From assembly GCA_019112825.1 (NCBI GenBank), contig DXIP01000001.1:1-64000 (forward strand): a stretch of DNA of 64,000 nucleotides. Direction: 5' to 3'. Below are positions 26,731 through 34,968 of this stretch, one piece after another (within the stretch, counting starts at the first letter, position 1; each line of letters begins with the position of its first letter). A program made the translations under genes and the position numbers. The notes under the pieces are model-generated. The model saw only the letters and a list, made by a program, of their open reading frames with translations. It made no database searches and was not told the origin of the DNA. This stretch comes from Alistipes excrementigallinarum (lineage in GTDB: Bacteria; Bacteroidota; Bacteroidia; Bacteroidales; Rikenellaceae).

Positions 26731-26794
26731 AAGGGGCTCCGTCCTCCCTGCCGCCTGCACGGGGATGGGGCAGGGAGGCTCCGAAGCCCCTTTT
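26731..26794 (+). terminator. Terminator-like hairpin with no upstream gene on its strand
   Basis: GGGGCT (26733-26738) pairs with AGCCCC (26785-26790) and CCTCCCTGCC with GGCAGGGAGG inside it, followed by TTTT. The T-tract is on the plus strand, although both flanking genes are on the minus strand. Confidence 0.6.
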
Positions 26795-27077
26795 CGGTCG
26801 TACTGAGCCGCTATTGCTCCGGGCTCGGGCCTGTGCGTTCGTGTTACGGGTTGTCGGAAGGGGAGTCTCAACACCGTCCGGCCGCCGGCCGCGAGGACCC
26901 GCCGGAGGGACGGGGTGCTTCCCGGCTTCCGAGTGCGTATCGGACAAACTGCTCCGTTTTTGAAAAGAGCATGCGGCCTCCTGCTTCAGCCTCCCGTTTC
27001 GGCCTGCCGCTTCCGCTTCGTCCTTCCGTCTTGCCCTGCCGCAAGGACCGGCCGCGTATTTCAGCTTCCGGCTCCTG

Positions 27078-27983
27078 TCACAGCAGGATATTGAAGAGAT
27101 AGCCCGACACGACGGCCGTCAGGAAAATGACCAGTACAATCATGGCCACAAGCCGATTCTTGAAGATGCTTGCCAGCATGGTCATCTCGGGAATGGCCAT
27201 TCCGGCTCCTCCGATAATCAGCGCGATGACCGCTCCGATGCTCATGCCCTTTCCCATCAGCGCCAGACCAATCGGTATGGCTGTTTCGGCACGGATGTAA
27301 AGAGGTATGCCCAATACGGCGGCAACCGGAATGGCAAACGGATTGTCCGGACCTGCTATCTTCATGACGAAATCCTGGGGCATGTACCCGTAGATGCCGG
27401 CACCCAACGCTACTCCAATCAGCAGGTATCCCATAATAGGACGTAGGCTCCCCCAAGCTCCGGCGAAGGCCGCTTTCACCTTGCCGCGGAACGGCAGCGA
27501 GCGCTTGTCGACCACCTCGCCGCCGGCGCAGCACGATGCGGGTTTCAGACGGACGTTTTTCACATACCTTTGAGCCCCGATTCGTTCCAGCAGGAGCCCG
27601 AACAGTACGGAGCACGAAAAGGCAATCACGAAATAGGCCGCCATCGCCTTTATTCCGACCATCGCGCCGAGCATTCCGAGGATAATCGGATTGAGCAGGG
27701 GTGAAGCAATCAAAAAGGAGATGGCCGAACCGAACGGAACCCCGGCATTCAGGAATCCGACGGTCATGGGAATGGTCGAGCAGGCGCAGAAGGGGGTCAG
27801 AGCCCCGAATCCCGCGGCGATGATGTTTCCGAAAATGCCGGCGCCCGAGAGTTTTTTGCGGATTTTCTCCTCCGGAACATACATCAGAATAATCTCGACC
27901 AGCGCGCTGATTAACAGGAACAAAGCAATCAACTCGACGGTTATCAGCACAAAATACCGGAGCGTCTCAAGGAGTGTGTTCAT
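27078..27983 (-). CDS. ArsP-like permease (COG0701/DUF318)
   Basis: The 301-residue product has eight or so membrane helices and the family motif TPFCACSTIP, whose cysteines are thought to handle trivalent metalloids in ArsP. A cytoplasmic loop carries KPASCCAGGE, an extra vicinal cysteine pair suited to binding As(III). ArsP exports trivalent organoarsenicals; that role here is inferred from the operon. The start overlaps the 3' end of arsC by 17 bp. It is the last gene of the ars operon. Confidence 0.8.
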   Translation of the reverse strand: MNTLLETLRYFVLITVELIALFLLISALVEIILMYVPEEKIRKKLSGAGIFGNIIAAGFGALTPFCACSTIPMTVGFLNAGVPFGSAISFLIASPLLNPIILGMLGAMVGIKAMAAYFVIAFSCSVLFGLLLERIGAQRYVKNVRLKPASCCAGGEVVDKRSLPFRGKVKAAFAGAWGSLRPIMGYLLIGVALGAGIYGYMPQDFVMKIAGPDNPFAIPVAAVLGIPLYIRAETAIPIGLALMGKGMSIGAVIALIIGGAGMAIPEMTMLASIFKNRLVAMIVLVIFLTAVVSGYLFNILL

Positions 27984-28410
27984 GAAATTTCTCTTTTTGG
28001 ATTTCGGACCGATAGAAGCGGGCAAACGCCGCGCGAATCTCGTCGCGGACGCGGCGGAATTCGGAATCGATGAACTCCTGGGAGCCTTCGGCATGCGAAG
28101 GGTCGTCGAAGCCCATGTGCAGGCGGCGGCCCACCTTGCCCGTAAATGCCGGGCAGCTCTCGTTTGCCCCGCCGCATACGGTGATTACGTAATCCCACTC
28201 CTGGTCGAGATAGACGTTGACATGGGTCGGGATGTGCGAGGCGATGTCGATGCCGGCCTCCCGCATCACCTCCACCGCACGGGCGTTCACCCGTGCGGCG
28301 GGTTGCGTCCCGCCCGAAAAGACCTCGAGCGACGAATCCATCGCCTGCAGAAATCCGTGAGCCATCTGGCTGCGGCAGCTGTTTCCCGTGCAAAGAATCA
28401 ATATTCTCAT
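27967..28410 (-). CDS. arsC: Arsenate reductase, low-molecular-weight phosphatase type
   Basis: The 147-residue product begins MRILILCTGNSCRSQMA, with the LMW-PTP-type active site C-x5-R. Further cysteines in VCGGANESCP are those that relay the disulfide in thioredoxin-linked ArsC. The enzyme reduces arsenate to arsenite in the cytoplasm for export. Overlap with the ArsP-like gene indicates translational coupling. Confidence 0.9.
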   Translation of the reverse strand: MRILILCTGNSCRSQMAHGFLQAMDSSLEVFSGGTQPAARVNARAVEVMREAGIDIASHIPTHVNVYLDQEWDYVITVCGGANESCPAFTGKVGRRLHMGFDDPSHAEGSQEFIDSEFRRVRDEIRAAFARFYRSEIQKEKFHEHTP

Positions 28411-28423
28411 GGCGGCGCTCCGG

Positions 28424-29764
28424 TTAAAAAAGGTTTCCGAAGAGGAATCCCGACAGCGTGGCCATGACGATGACGAGCGCCACGTAGACCACCGTCTTTT
28501 TCGTCCCCAGCACGCCGCGGATGACCAGCATGTTGGGCAGCGAGAGCGACGGCCCGGCCAGCAGCAGCGCCAGGGCCGGACCCTTGCCCATGCCCGAGGC
28601 CAGCAGCCCCTGGATGATGGGCACCTCGGTCAGCGTGGCGAAGTACATGAAGGCTCCGGTGAAGCTGGCGAAGAAGTTCGACAGCAGCGAGTTGCCTCCG
28701 ACGGCCCATTCAACCCATCGGTTCGGGATGATGCCCGCGACGGACGTCTGGTCATGGGTCGAGCCGAGCAGGAATCCCGCCGTGACGACGCCCACGGCCA
28801 GCAGCGGCAGGATTTGTTTGGCAAAACCCCACGCCGAAAGGGCCCATTCGCGGTTCTCCGCATCGCGCTTGTCGAAAAGCAGAATCAGCGAGAGCGCGGC
28901 GATGGCCACAACCATCGGCACGAGCGGCACGAGCTTCGCGTCGCGGATGAACAGATTGGCCAGCACGACCGAGACGACGGTCGCCGCAGCGCCCAGCGCC
29001 ACCCACCGCAGGCGGAGCCGCAGAATCTTCACCAGCGACCAGCACAGCACGAGCGACAGGGCGCCGGTGATGTACCACTTCCAGGCGAAGATGGCCGCCC
29101 ACAGGCCGCGGTCCGAGGCGGCCGGTGCGCCCCAGTTGGCGAAGACGAGAATCAGCACCAGCGTGAAGAAGTGGAACGAGGTCTGCCACATCGGCCTCTT
29201 CTCGGGGGACGGTGTGATGTTCATCTGCTCCTCGCGCTTGGCCCGCTCCTCGCGGCGGAAGAGGAACGACATCAGCAGCCCGATGACCACCGAGAAGAGG
29301 ATGGCGCCGAGGGTGCGGGCGATGCCCAGCTCGATGCCCAGAATCCGGGCCGTGAGGATGATGGAGAGGATGCTGATGGCCGGTCCCGAATAGAGGAAGG
29401 CGATGGCCGGACCTAACCCTGCGCCGCGCTTGTAGATGCTCGTGAAGAGCGGCAGAATCGTGCAGGAGCAGACGGCGAGGATACCGCCCGAGATGGCCGC
29501 CACGCTGTACGACAGCCACTTCTTGGCATTGGCCCCGAAGTATTTGATGACGGAGCCCTGGCTGACGAAGACGGCAATCACGCCGGCGATGAAGAAGGCC
29601 GGCAGCAGGCAGAGGATGACATGCTCGCGGGCATACCACCGGGCCAGGTCGAGCGTCGCATCGATGGCCGTCATGAAGCGCTCGCTGCCGAGCGGCAGGA
29701 AAAAGACCGCCGCAAAAACAAGAATAATCCACGCAAGGATTTTCAACTCCCGTTTGGTTTCCAT
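28424..29764 (-). CDS. Large COG0701 permease (ArsP/YraQ-related)
   Basis: The 446-residue product has about ten membrane helices. The motif VCSCTILPLF matches the CxC of the DUF318 permease family, and LAGPSLSLPNMLVI in the second half mirrors it without cysteines, so the protein is an internal two-fold repeat. It is longer than the ArsP-like gene two genes downstream and has a charged central loop (RREERAKREEQ). Related proteins are annotated as permeases for metalloids or Cu/Zn. The 11-13 bp gaps on both sides place it in the operon. Confidence 0.8.
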   Translation of the reverse strand: METKRELKILAWIILVFAAVFFLPLGSERFMTAIDATLDLARWYAREHVILCLLPAFFIAGVIAVFVSQGSVIKYFGANAKKWLSYSVAAISGGILAVCSCTILPLFTSIYKRGAGLGPAIAFLYSGPAISILSIILTARILGIELGIARTLGAILFSVVIGLLMSFLFRREERAKREEQMNITPSPEKRPMWQTSFHFFTLVLILVFANWGAPAASDRGLWAAIFAWKWYITGALSLVLCWSLVKILRLRLRWVALGAAATVVSVVLANLFIRDAKLVPLVPMVVAIAALSLILLFDKRDAENREWALSAWGFAKQILPLLAVGVVTAGFLLGSTHDQTSVAGIIPNRWVEWAVGGNSLLSNFFASFTGAFMYFATLTEVPIIQGLLASGMGKGPALALLLAGPSLSLPNMLVIRGVLGTKKTVVYVALVIVMATLSGFLFGNLF

Positions 29765-29775
29765 CGTGATGGCTT

Positions 29776-30171
29776 TTAGATACCCAACAGCTGTTTGATT
29801 TCGTGCTCCGTGGGGACATGCTCCTTGATTTTCACCTCACCGTCGACGACCACCGCCGGGGTGCTCATGACGTTGTAGCTCATGATTTCGGTAATATCCT
29901 CGATTTTGGTGAGCCGCACGTCGAGGTTGTTTTCGGAGATGACCTTCGTGAGGACCTGATACGTTGCCTTGCATTTCGCGCAGCCCGGCCCCAGAATCTT
30001 GATTTCCCGGATTGCCCCGCTGGGCGTATCGAGTCGGACCTGGCTGAAGTCGTGTGCAGCCGGTTTTTCGACCTCTTCCACAATCAGGTTGTTGCCGCAC
30101 GAGCACGAGCAGGATTTCGGTGAGAAAAGCGATGCCCAGAATCCCTTTTTCTTTTCGTTCTTGGTTTCCAT
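29776..30171 (-). CDS. Thioredoxin-like redox protein of the ars operon
   Basis: The 131-residue product has an N-terminal extension with CSCSCG, then a thioredoxin-fold domain with the active site GPGCAKCKAT and the cis-proline segment STPAVVVDG. This is the thioredoxin_3/redox-active-disulfide-2 family. In the operon it may supply electrons to ArsC or ArsF, or take the place of ArsE, of which I see no other candidate. The additional N-terminal cysteines may bind metalloid. Confidence 0.8.
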   Translation of the reverse strand: METKNEKKKGFWASLFSPKSCSCSCGNNLIVEEVEKPAAHDFSQVRLDTPSGAIREIKILGPGCAKCKATYQVLTKVISENNLDVRLTKIEDITEIMSYNVMSTPAVVVDGEVKIKEHVPTEHEIKQLLGI

Positions 30172-30192
30172 ATGCTTTATTTTTTAGGAATT

Positions 30193-30900
30193 TTAGAAAT
30201 ACATGATGACACAATAATAGATGCCGATTATTACAAACAGCCCTCCGACAATCCGGTTCAGCCACCTCTGCAGGGTCTGCATCCGTCCGTAGAACAGCCC
30301 GATGCGGCGGGCTCCGAATGCCAGAATCCAGGCGACGACCAGTACCGGCAGCGCCGTGGCTATGGCGAAGAGGACCGGCAGCAGGTATCCGGCCTCGGCC
30401 GAGGCCGATATCGGGATGAGCATCCCGAAGTAGAAGACGCCGCTCGTCGGGCAGAAGGCCAGCGCAAAGAGCACCCCGAGCAGCAGGGCTCCCCAGCCGC
30501 CCCGGCGGGCCAGCCGCTCGCCGTTGCCGCGGAATCCGAACGATGGGAGCCGCAGCCGGTCACCCGCCAGCATGAAGGCTCCGATGACGAGCAGCAGCGG
30601 ACCCAGCACCCATTCGCCCCATTTGCCGATGGCCTTCTGGATGCCGAACATGCTCGAACCCTTCTTCAGAATCAGAATCAGCACGATGCCCAGCAGCGTA
30701 TAGGAGAGCGTGCGCCCCAGCGTGTAGAGCAGGCCGTTGCGGAAGATTCGGCGGCGGTCGTCGATGTCTTTGCCGATGAATCCGATGGCGGCGATGTTCG
30801 TCGCCAGCGGACATGGCGACAAGGCGGTGAGCAGCCCCAGCAGGAAGGCTGTCAGCGGAGGCGTCGTGCTGCTCTCCAGCAGCGTTTGCAACCACTCCAT
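30193..30900 (-). CDS. arsG: ArsG-family aromatic arsenical efflux permease
   Basis: The 235-residue product has six or seven membrane helices and the CcdA/DsbD-like cysteine motifs ALSPCPLATN and AFCPTSG. This matches the ArsG family, reported to export trivalent aromatic arsenicals such as those formed from roxarsone. It is 6 bp from arsF, matching the known arsEFG grouping. Confidence 0.8.
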   Translation of the reverse strand: MEWLQTLLESSTTPPLTAFLLGLLTALSPCPLATNIAAIGFIGKDIDDRRRIFRNGLLYTLGRTLSYTLLGIVLILILKKGSSMFGIQKAIGKWGEWVLGPLLLVIGAFMLAGDRLRLPSFGFRGNGERLARRGGWGALLLGVLFALAFCPTSGVFYFGMLIPISASAEAGYLLPVLFAIATALPVLVVAWILAFGARRIGLFYGRMQTLQRWLNRIVGGLFVIIGIYYCVIMYF

Positions 30901-30906
30901 GTCCCT

Positions 30907-31341
30907 CTATTTTTGCAGTTCGCGAATCCGGGCCGCCAGACCGGCCTTGAATGCCTCGGGGGCCTTGCGGGCGCTGCCGAAGGCAAATTCGGTCAGGTTC
31001 TCCGGGGTCTCCCGGCCCCCTTTCCTCCGGCAGACGAAGAGCGACGACCACGTCACCTCGTATTTGTCGGCAAGGGCCTCGTTCTCCGGTTGCGAGATGT
31101 CAATTACCCGGAAGACAAGTGACCCGCTTTTCAGCTCGTCGGCAAACTGCTCTTCGAGCGTCTCCCGGGTCCGCTGCTCGATGGCCATGCAGGTCGCGCA
31201 GCGCTTTTTGCCATGGAAATACAACACCTCAATGCGGTCTTTCGTGTTGTCCGCATCGTTGCTCTCCTGCGTTTTCGCGTTGCCGCCTCCGCAGGCGAGG
31301 AGCCCCAGAGACAGCGCCATCCATAAAAGAATTCTCTTCAT
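30907..31341 (-). CDS. arsF: ArsF-family lipoprotein, thioredoxin-like nitroreductase subunit
   Basis: The 144-residue product has a lipoprotein signal (MALSLGLLACGGG) and a thioredoxin-like domain with YFHGKKRCATCMAIEQRT. The CxxC followed by a glutamate is typical of ArsF, described with ArsE as needed to reduce nitro groups on aromatic arsenicals. It is likely anchored on the outside of the inner membrane. ATG 31341 begins the signal; ATG 31368 upstream is less likely. Confidence 0.75.
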   Translation of the reverse strand: MKRILLWMALSLGLLACGGGNAKTQESNDADNTKDRIEVLYFHGKKRCATCMAIEQRTRETLEEQFADELKSGSLVFRVIDISQPENEALADKYEVTWSSLFVCRRKGGRETPENLTEFAFGSARKAPEAFKAGLAARIRELQK

Positions 31342-31527
31342 GACTGTATTTGATTGATTGGTTTCCATGCTCCATCCGCCGCTCCGGCCAGCTTGCGCTC
31401 CGGGACAACCCCCTGCCTCGGCGTGCATCCGTTCATCCCGGCCGCAGACCCTTCGTCGGGGCCGGTTGCCCGCTGGGCCTCCTTGCCGCCGCCGGAGCGG
31501 AGCGCGCGTCTCATATTATATTCGTAT

Positions 31528-31543
31528 TTCGTAAAACAACGAA
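31528..31543. promoter_or_regulatory. Inverted repeat, candidate ArsR operator before arsF
   Basis: TTCGT-N6-ACGAA lies in an AT-rich patch between arsR and arsF. A shorter related palindrome, TTCGCGAA, overlaps the arsR promoter. Binding by ArsR is inferred. Confidence 0.35.
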
Positions 31544-31591
31544 CATTACTCGCGAAAAAAAGAGCCGTTTCCGACGGCCCGCGGGTTGTGC

Positions 31592-31918
31592 CTATTCGCA
31601 GCAGGACTCCTTTTTGCAGACGGGCTGTCCCCAGAACGCGGCAAAGAGCCGGGAGGCAGTCTCCCAATTCTCCCGGTTGATGCAATAGCGTACTTTGGGT
31701 GTTTCGATTTCGCCCTGAATCAGCCCGGCCTCCTTCAGCTCCTTGAGGTGCTGGGAGACGGTTGCCTTCGAGATGGGCAGCACCTCGTGGATGTCTCCGA
31801 AGAAGCAGCACTCCTGCCGGGCCAGAAACTCGAGAATCGCAATGCGGGCGGGGTGGCCCATTGCCTTGGCAAACCGGGCAAGACGTTCCTGTTCAGCCGT
31901 ATACTGCTTTTCTTTCAT
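31592..31918 (-). CDS. arsR: ArsR-family metalloregulator
   Basis: The product is 108 residues with a winged helix-turn-helix: PISKATVSQHLKELKEAGLI is the recognition region. ECCFFGD carries vicinal cysteines before the recognition helix, where ArsR sensors bind As(III), and the C-terminus adds VCKKESCCE, a possible third site. Metalloid binding would release it from DNA and induce the operon. It is separated from arsF by 250 bp. Confidence 0.9.
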   Translation of the reverse strand: MKEKQYTAEQERLARFAKAMGHPARIAILEFLARQECCFFGDIHEVLPISKATVSQHLKELKEAGLIQGEIETPKVRYCINRENWETASRLFAAFWGQPVCKKESCCE

Positions 31919-31937
31919 GACTCCTGTTGTTTGTTGT

Positions 31938-31972
31938 TCGCGAAACTACAAACATGCTGGGGATAAAGCAAG
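31938..31972 (-). promoter_or_regulatory. arsR promoter with overlapping palindrome
   Basis: On the minus strand CTTG (31972-31969), 20 bp, TAGTTTCG (31948-31941). The palindrome TTCGCGAA (31938-31945) overlaps the -7 element, a sensible operator position. Confidence 0.4.
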
Positions 31973-32063
31973 AAAAAAGGGAGATTTTTTCAACGACTGC
32001 TCCGGCGGGAAATCTCAAGGAACATTGTTTTTGTCCGCGTTGAATTCCGTGCTTCTCCAGGAA

Positions 32064-32085
32064 TGCGGACAAAATGCGGATGCGG
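32064..32085 (+). repeat. 11-bp-period direct repeat TGCGGAnnnnn
   Basis: TGCGGACAAAA is followed directly by TGCGGATGCGG. A matching pair (TGCGGACACGG twice) lies at 44549-44570 beside tRNA-Leu, in the same orientation. Confidence 0.5.
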
Positions 32086-32099
32086 CCGGCAGCGGCTCA

Positions 32100-32131
32100 T
32101 TTGCGTAATTGGGTTAAAACAGATATATTTA
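32100..32131 (+). promoter_or_regulatory. Promoter of the beta-barrel gene
   Basis: TTTG (32100-32103), 20 bp, TATATTTA (32124-32131), 25 bp before the ATG. Confidence 0.65.
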
Positions 32132-32155
32132 CAGCGTTTATAGTTTGCAACAAGG

Positions 32156-32761
32156 ATGAAAAAGCGAATCTTCGCATGGGCTCTGCTGTTGCTCGGTTTC
32201 ATGCAGGGCTATGCCCAAAACAGCCCGTCGGCAGATGCGGGGCGTGCGCGTGCGGTGGGCCGGTTCGAGGGGGAAATCGGCGGAGGCCTCTCTTTCGGGG
32301 CCGACCGGCTGAATTTCGACAGGAGCAACCCCGGCGCCGCCTTTTATGCCGAGGCGCGGTATAACGTGCAGCTCCTTCCGCTGGATGTCGGCGTGCAGGT
32401 CGGGGGTACGATTTTCCACCGCGAGTCGGACCATGCCGGGCAGCTGAAGTTCAGGAGCTGGAACGTGATGGCTGTGGCGGATTACAACTTCCGGCGCCGG
32501 CGGAACGTCTCGTTCTTCGCGGGCGCAGGCGTGGGTTATGCCTTTCTGGATAATTCGGCGCCGGTTGTCTTTGACGACACGCAGTCCAACTGGGGCGGCT
32601 TCTCGACGGGAAGCAGAAGCGGCTCGCTCTGTTTCATGCCGCGTATCGGCGTGGAGCTGTTTCACCACCTGCGGGTGACGTTCGACTACAAGCTGCAGGA
32701 GCGGGCCAATCGCCATTTCGGCCTTTCGCTCGGAGTGGTGTTCGGCGGGGGACGCAGGTAA
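32156..32761 (+). CDS. Outer-membrane beta-barrel protein
   Basis: The 201-residue product has a signal peptide (cleavage after GYAQ) and alternating strands rich in aromatics and glycine: GGGLSFGADRLNF, AFYAEARYNVQL, NVSFFAGAGVGYAFL, GVELFHHLRVTFDYKL and HFGLSLGVVFGGG. It matches the small OmpA/OmpW-like barrels of Bacteroidetes with about eight strands. It has no peptidoglycan-binding domain. Function unknown. It is transcribed alone and ends before a strong bidirectional terminator. Confidence 0.8.
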   Translation: MKKRIFAWALLLLGFMQGYAQNSPSADAGRARAVGRFEGEIGGGLSFGADRLNFDRSNPGAAFYAEARYNVQLLPLDVGVQVGGTIFHRESDHAGQLKFRSWNVMAVADYNFRRRRNVSFFAGAGVGYAFLDNSAPVVFDDTQSNWGGFSTGSRSGSLCFMPRIGVELFHHLRVTFDYKLQERANRHFGLSLGVVFGGGRR

Positions 32762-32938
32762 TCATAACGACAGAGGCGACGAGGATGCCGGGACCGTCCG
32801 GCATCTTCCCGGCTTCAATCGGACAGGCGGCGGCATGGGAGTGCCGCCGCTTTTTTGCATCCCGGCTGCCGGAGTATGCAGCGGACCCTGCGCGGATGGA
32901 TGCAGGCGGTCTTCGCCGCCCATGGCGCCGGGGGAATA

Positions 32939-32974
32939 AAAAAAACTCGTCGGATTGCTCCAACGAGTTTTTTT
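32939..32974. terminator. Bidirectional terminator
   Basis: AAAAAAACTCGT and ACGAGTTTTTTT form a stem with A- and T-tracts on the two sides. It serves the barrel gene (+) and the convergent ATPase gene (-). Confidence 0.9.
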
Positions 32975-33065
32975 CAGTGCCCCTAACGCATCCATTTTCG
33001 AACTCTTTTCTTCGTGACTTAGATGCGATTTGGAGAATGAGGCAAATTATACCTATACCTTGATA

Positions 33066-34474
33066 TTAAAGTCCTAGTTTATTTCTTATAGCTTCAACTA
33101 TAGTCATTTTGTCATCTCGATTCTCAAGCACATTTTTAACCCAACTCCTACATAGAATTCTCCACAGGTCATTGCCTCCATAAATAATCTTATCTGCAAC
33201 GGCTTTATTCCATTCATGATGATTACTTAATGTCATTGCTTTTTGTGCTGCATCTACAAAATCTGAGTATGATCGAGATAAATGTGTTGCGATATCAAGC
33301 CAATTAATTTTATTAAGATCATAATAAATTTGTCTTTCAGGAGCATCAGTTCCCGGCAAAAGGATGCATCCTTCACTCTGTTCTTGATCTCCATCCAAAA
33401 TAACTAACGTTGGCCTAGGAAATCTTTTTTGTACATTCATTAACCCGAGGGCTTTACCTACTTGGGCTGATCCAAAAGATATTATTTGGACCCGTTTCAA
33501 GATAGGCAAATCTATTGCTGCGATAATCTCTTCAATTAGAATTTTGGCTACATCGTCCTCAACATAAATATCCATTTCAGGATGGAGAACATCATCCATA
33601 TATGATAATGCGAATTCAGAGCTGACTCCTAATACTATTCTTCTTTCTCCACTGTCGTTGATAATTTGTATCCGAGCGTAGTTTGGCAATTCGTCCAATA
33701 TATAAGGAGAATGGGTTGTAACGATAAATTGGACTTTCTTGATGCGGCTAACGGTTGCTAAATCTCTAATTAAACGTCGCTGAGCACTTGGATGAAGAGA
33801 AGTTTCAATTTCGTCAATTAGGATGAGACTATATTGAGGAATCTCTAACCCCAATAATTCTGTTATAGTTGATTCCCCCGCTCCTTGATGAAATCCTGAA
33901 TATTCTTCTTCATTAATTCCAAGAACTGGGATAGACCTATTCTGATCAGCGTTCGTTTTTGCTTGCTTAGCTAAAGTATATGACTTTCCAATGATTTGAG
34001 AGAGCCTTTGTAATACATCTGGTGTATAGACTTTTGAAGAAGTCTCGTGTAAATTACGTTTTGCTAATCGCAAGTATCCCTGTTTAGAGTAAATAGGTGT
34101 AATTCTCTTTAGATCAAGAAATTTAACAACTCGTTCCTTCCTAATGTCATTCCCTCTCCATCGAGTTGTAAGTTTGCGTATAGATATATTAGATGTAGCC
34201 CCCTCTTTTACTACAGCATTTATTTCAACCCCTGTAAGTTCTTCCCATGGTGTATCGGGAAAAAATCTGAAGCAAAATACCCTCTTTCATCGGGAGATTT
34301 ATAAACCGATGCTGCGGCTTGTAGAATGGTCGTTTTTCCCATCCCATTTTCTCCAACAATTGCTGTGATTGGAAATTTGAAGTCTATTTTTTGTCCATTC
34401 CAACCTCTTACATTTTTTAATTCAATGGACTCCAGGTGCTTGGGGAAAGAATTTGTCCCCCAACTATTTTCCAA
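33066..34474 (-). pseudogene. OLD-like AAA ATPase/TOPRIM gene split by a -1 frameshift
   Basis: The N-terminal part (34474-34220) has LESIELKNVRGW and Walker A GENGMGKTT. It runs into a stop after a T6 tract on the minus strand (34265-34260). With one more T the frame continues without a stop into the rest (34259-33066): LILIDEIETSLHPSAQR (Walker B and D-loop), TTHSPYILDELP, then a TOPRIM-like region with YVEDDVAK and VILDGDQ. The joined product would be about 470 residues, like OLD-family nucleases, often phage-defence effectors. The start codon is TTG. The DNA is strikingly AT-rich compared with every neighbour, a sign of transfer. It may be a true pseudogene, a phase-variable gene, programmed slippage or a sequencing error. 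Confidence 0.85.
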
Positions 34475-34508
34475 TTTGCGTATAGATTCACTTTTTAGTT
34501 TGCTTTCT

Positions 34509-34516
34509 CAAAAGTA
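34509..34516 (-). promoter_or_regulatory. -7 element of the OLD-like gene
   Basis: TACTTTTG on the minus strand, about 35 bp before the TTG start, with a weak TTTA 18 bp upstream of it. Confidence 0.45.
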
Positions 34517-34641
34517 CAAAAATTATATTTCTAATAAATGCGTATTCCAATAAATTTTAAAATATCTTAATTGCTTATAATTAATTGGGGGATTGGTGTT
34601 TGTTAATAGTGCAATCTGACAAAGTTTATTGGAGATATGTC

Positions 34642-34968
34642 TTATTCAGGAACGTAGATGATCTCACCGTTCTCGAGTTCATAGGCCACGCCGACCTTGC
34701 GGCCACGCTTGCCGCTCTGAGAATCCTGATCCTCCGAAGGAGTATAGCGGTTGATTTTCTCACCCTCCTTGGTGATGATCTCCATGTTCTCCTTGCCTGG
34801 GTTCTTCACCATCGTGAAATCCTCCTGGCTGAACATCTCGGTCATATTGTATCGGCTCACCAGCGCCACCATCAGCGCCACGGCGAAGACCATCGCCACG
34901 TCGAACAGGTTGCCGACGACGCTCATCGGGTCATTCTCCCCGTCGTGCTTCAGTAAATTGCGTCTCAT
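34642..34968 (-). CDS. hmuV: DUF2149 protein, HmuV-type
   Basis: The 108-residue product has one membrane segment (about 17-42, NLFDVAMVFAVALMVALVS) and a short soluble domain with VKNPGKENMEIITKEGEKI. Topology and position next to an ExbB-like gene suggest it plays the part of ExbD/TolR. It is the last gene of the hmu operon; its start overlaps hmuU by 4 bp. In Porphyromonas the gene at this place is called hmuV; it is not an ABC ATPase despite the name. Confidence 0.8.
   Translation of the reverse strand: MRRNLLKHDGENDPMSVVGNLFDVAMVFAVALMVALVSRYNMTEMFSQEDFTMVKNPGKENMEIITKEGEKINRYTPSEDQDSQSGKRGRKVGVAYELENGEIIYVPE

Larger units (their letters stand above)
26065..27077. other. 1-kb spacer between lipoprotein genes and the ars operon
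   Basis: It contains a likely minus-strand promoter (26373-26404), an AT-rich patch at about 26515-26640 and a plus-oriented terminator-like hairpin at 26731-26794. No credible gene is seen; the short frames at 26513-26705 have no support. A small RNA ending at the hairpin is possible. Confidence 0.5.

Noticed and set aside
33066..34474. Two separate genes for the OLD-like ATPase
   Set aside because: The second frame has no ATG and is open exactly from the T6 tract; the domains are consecutive parts of one protein.
34642..34968. HmuV as an ABC-transporter ATPase
   Set aside because: No Walker motifs; it is a one-helix DUF2149 protein.
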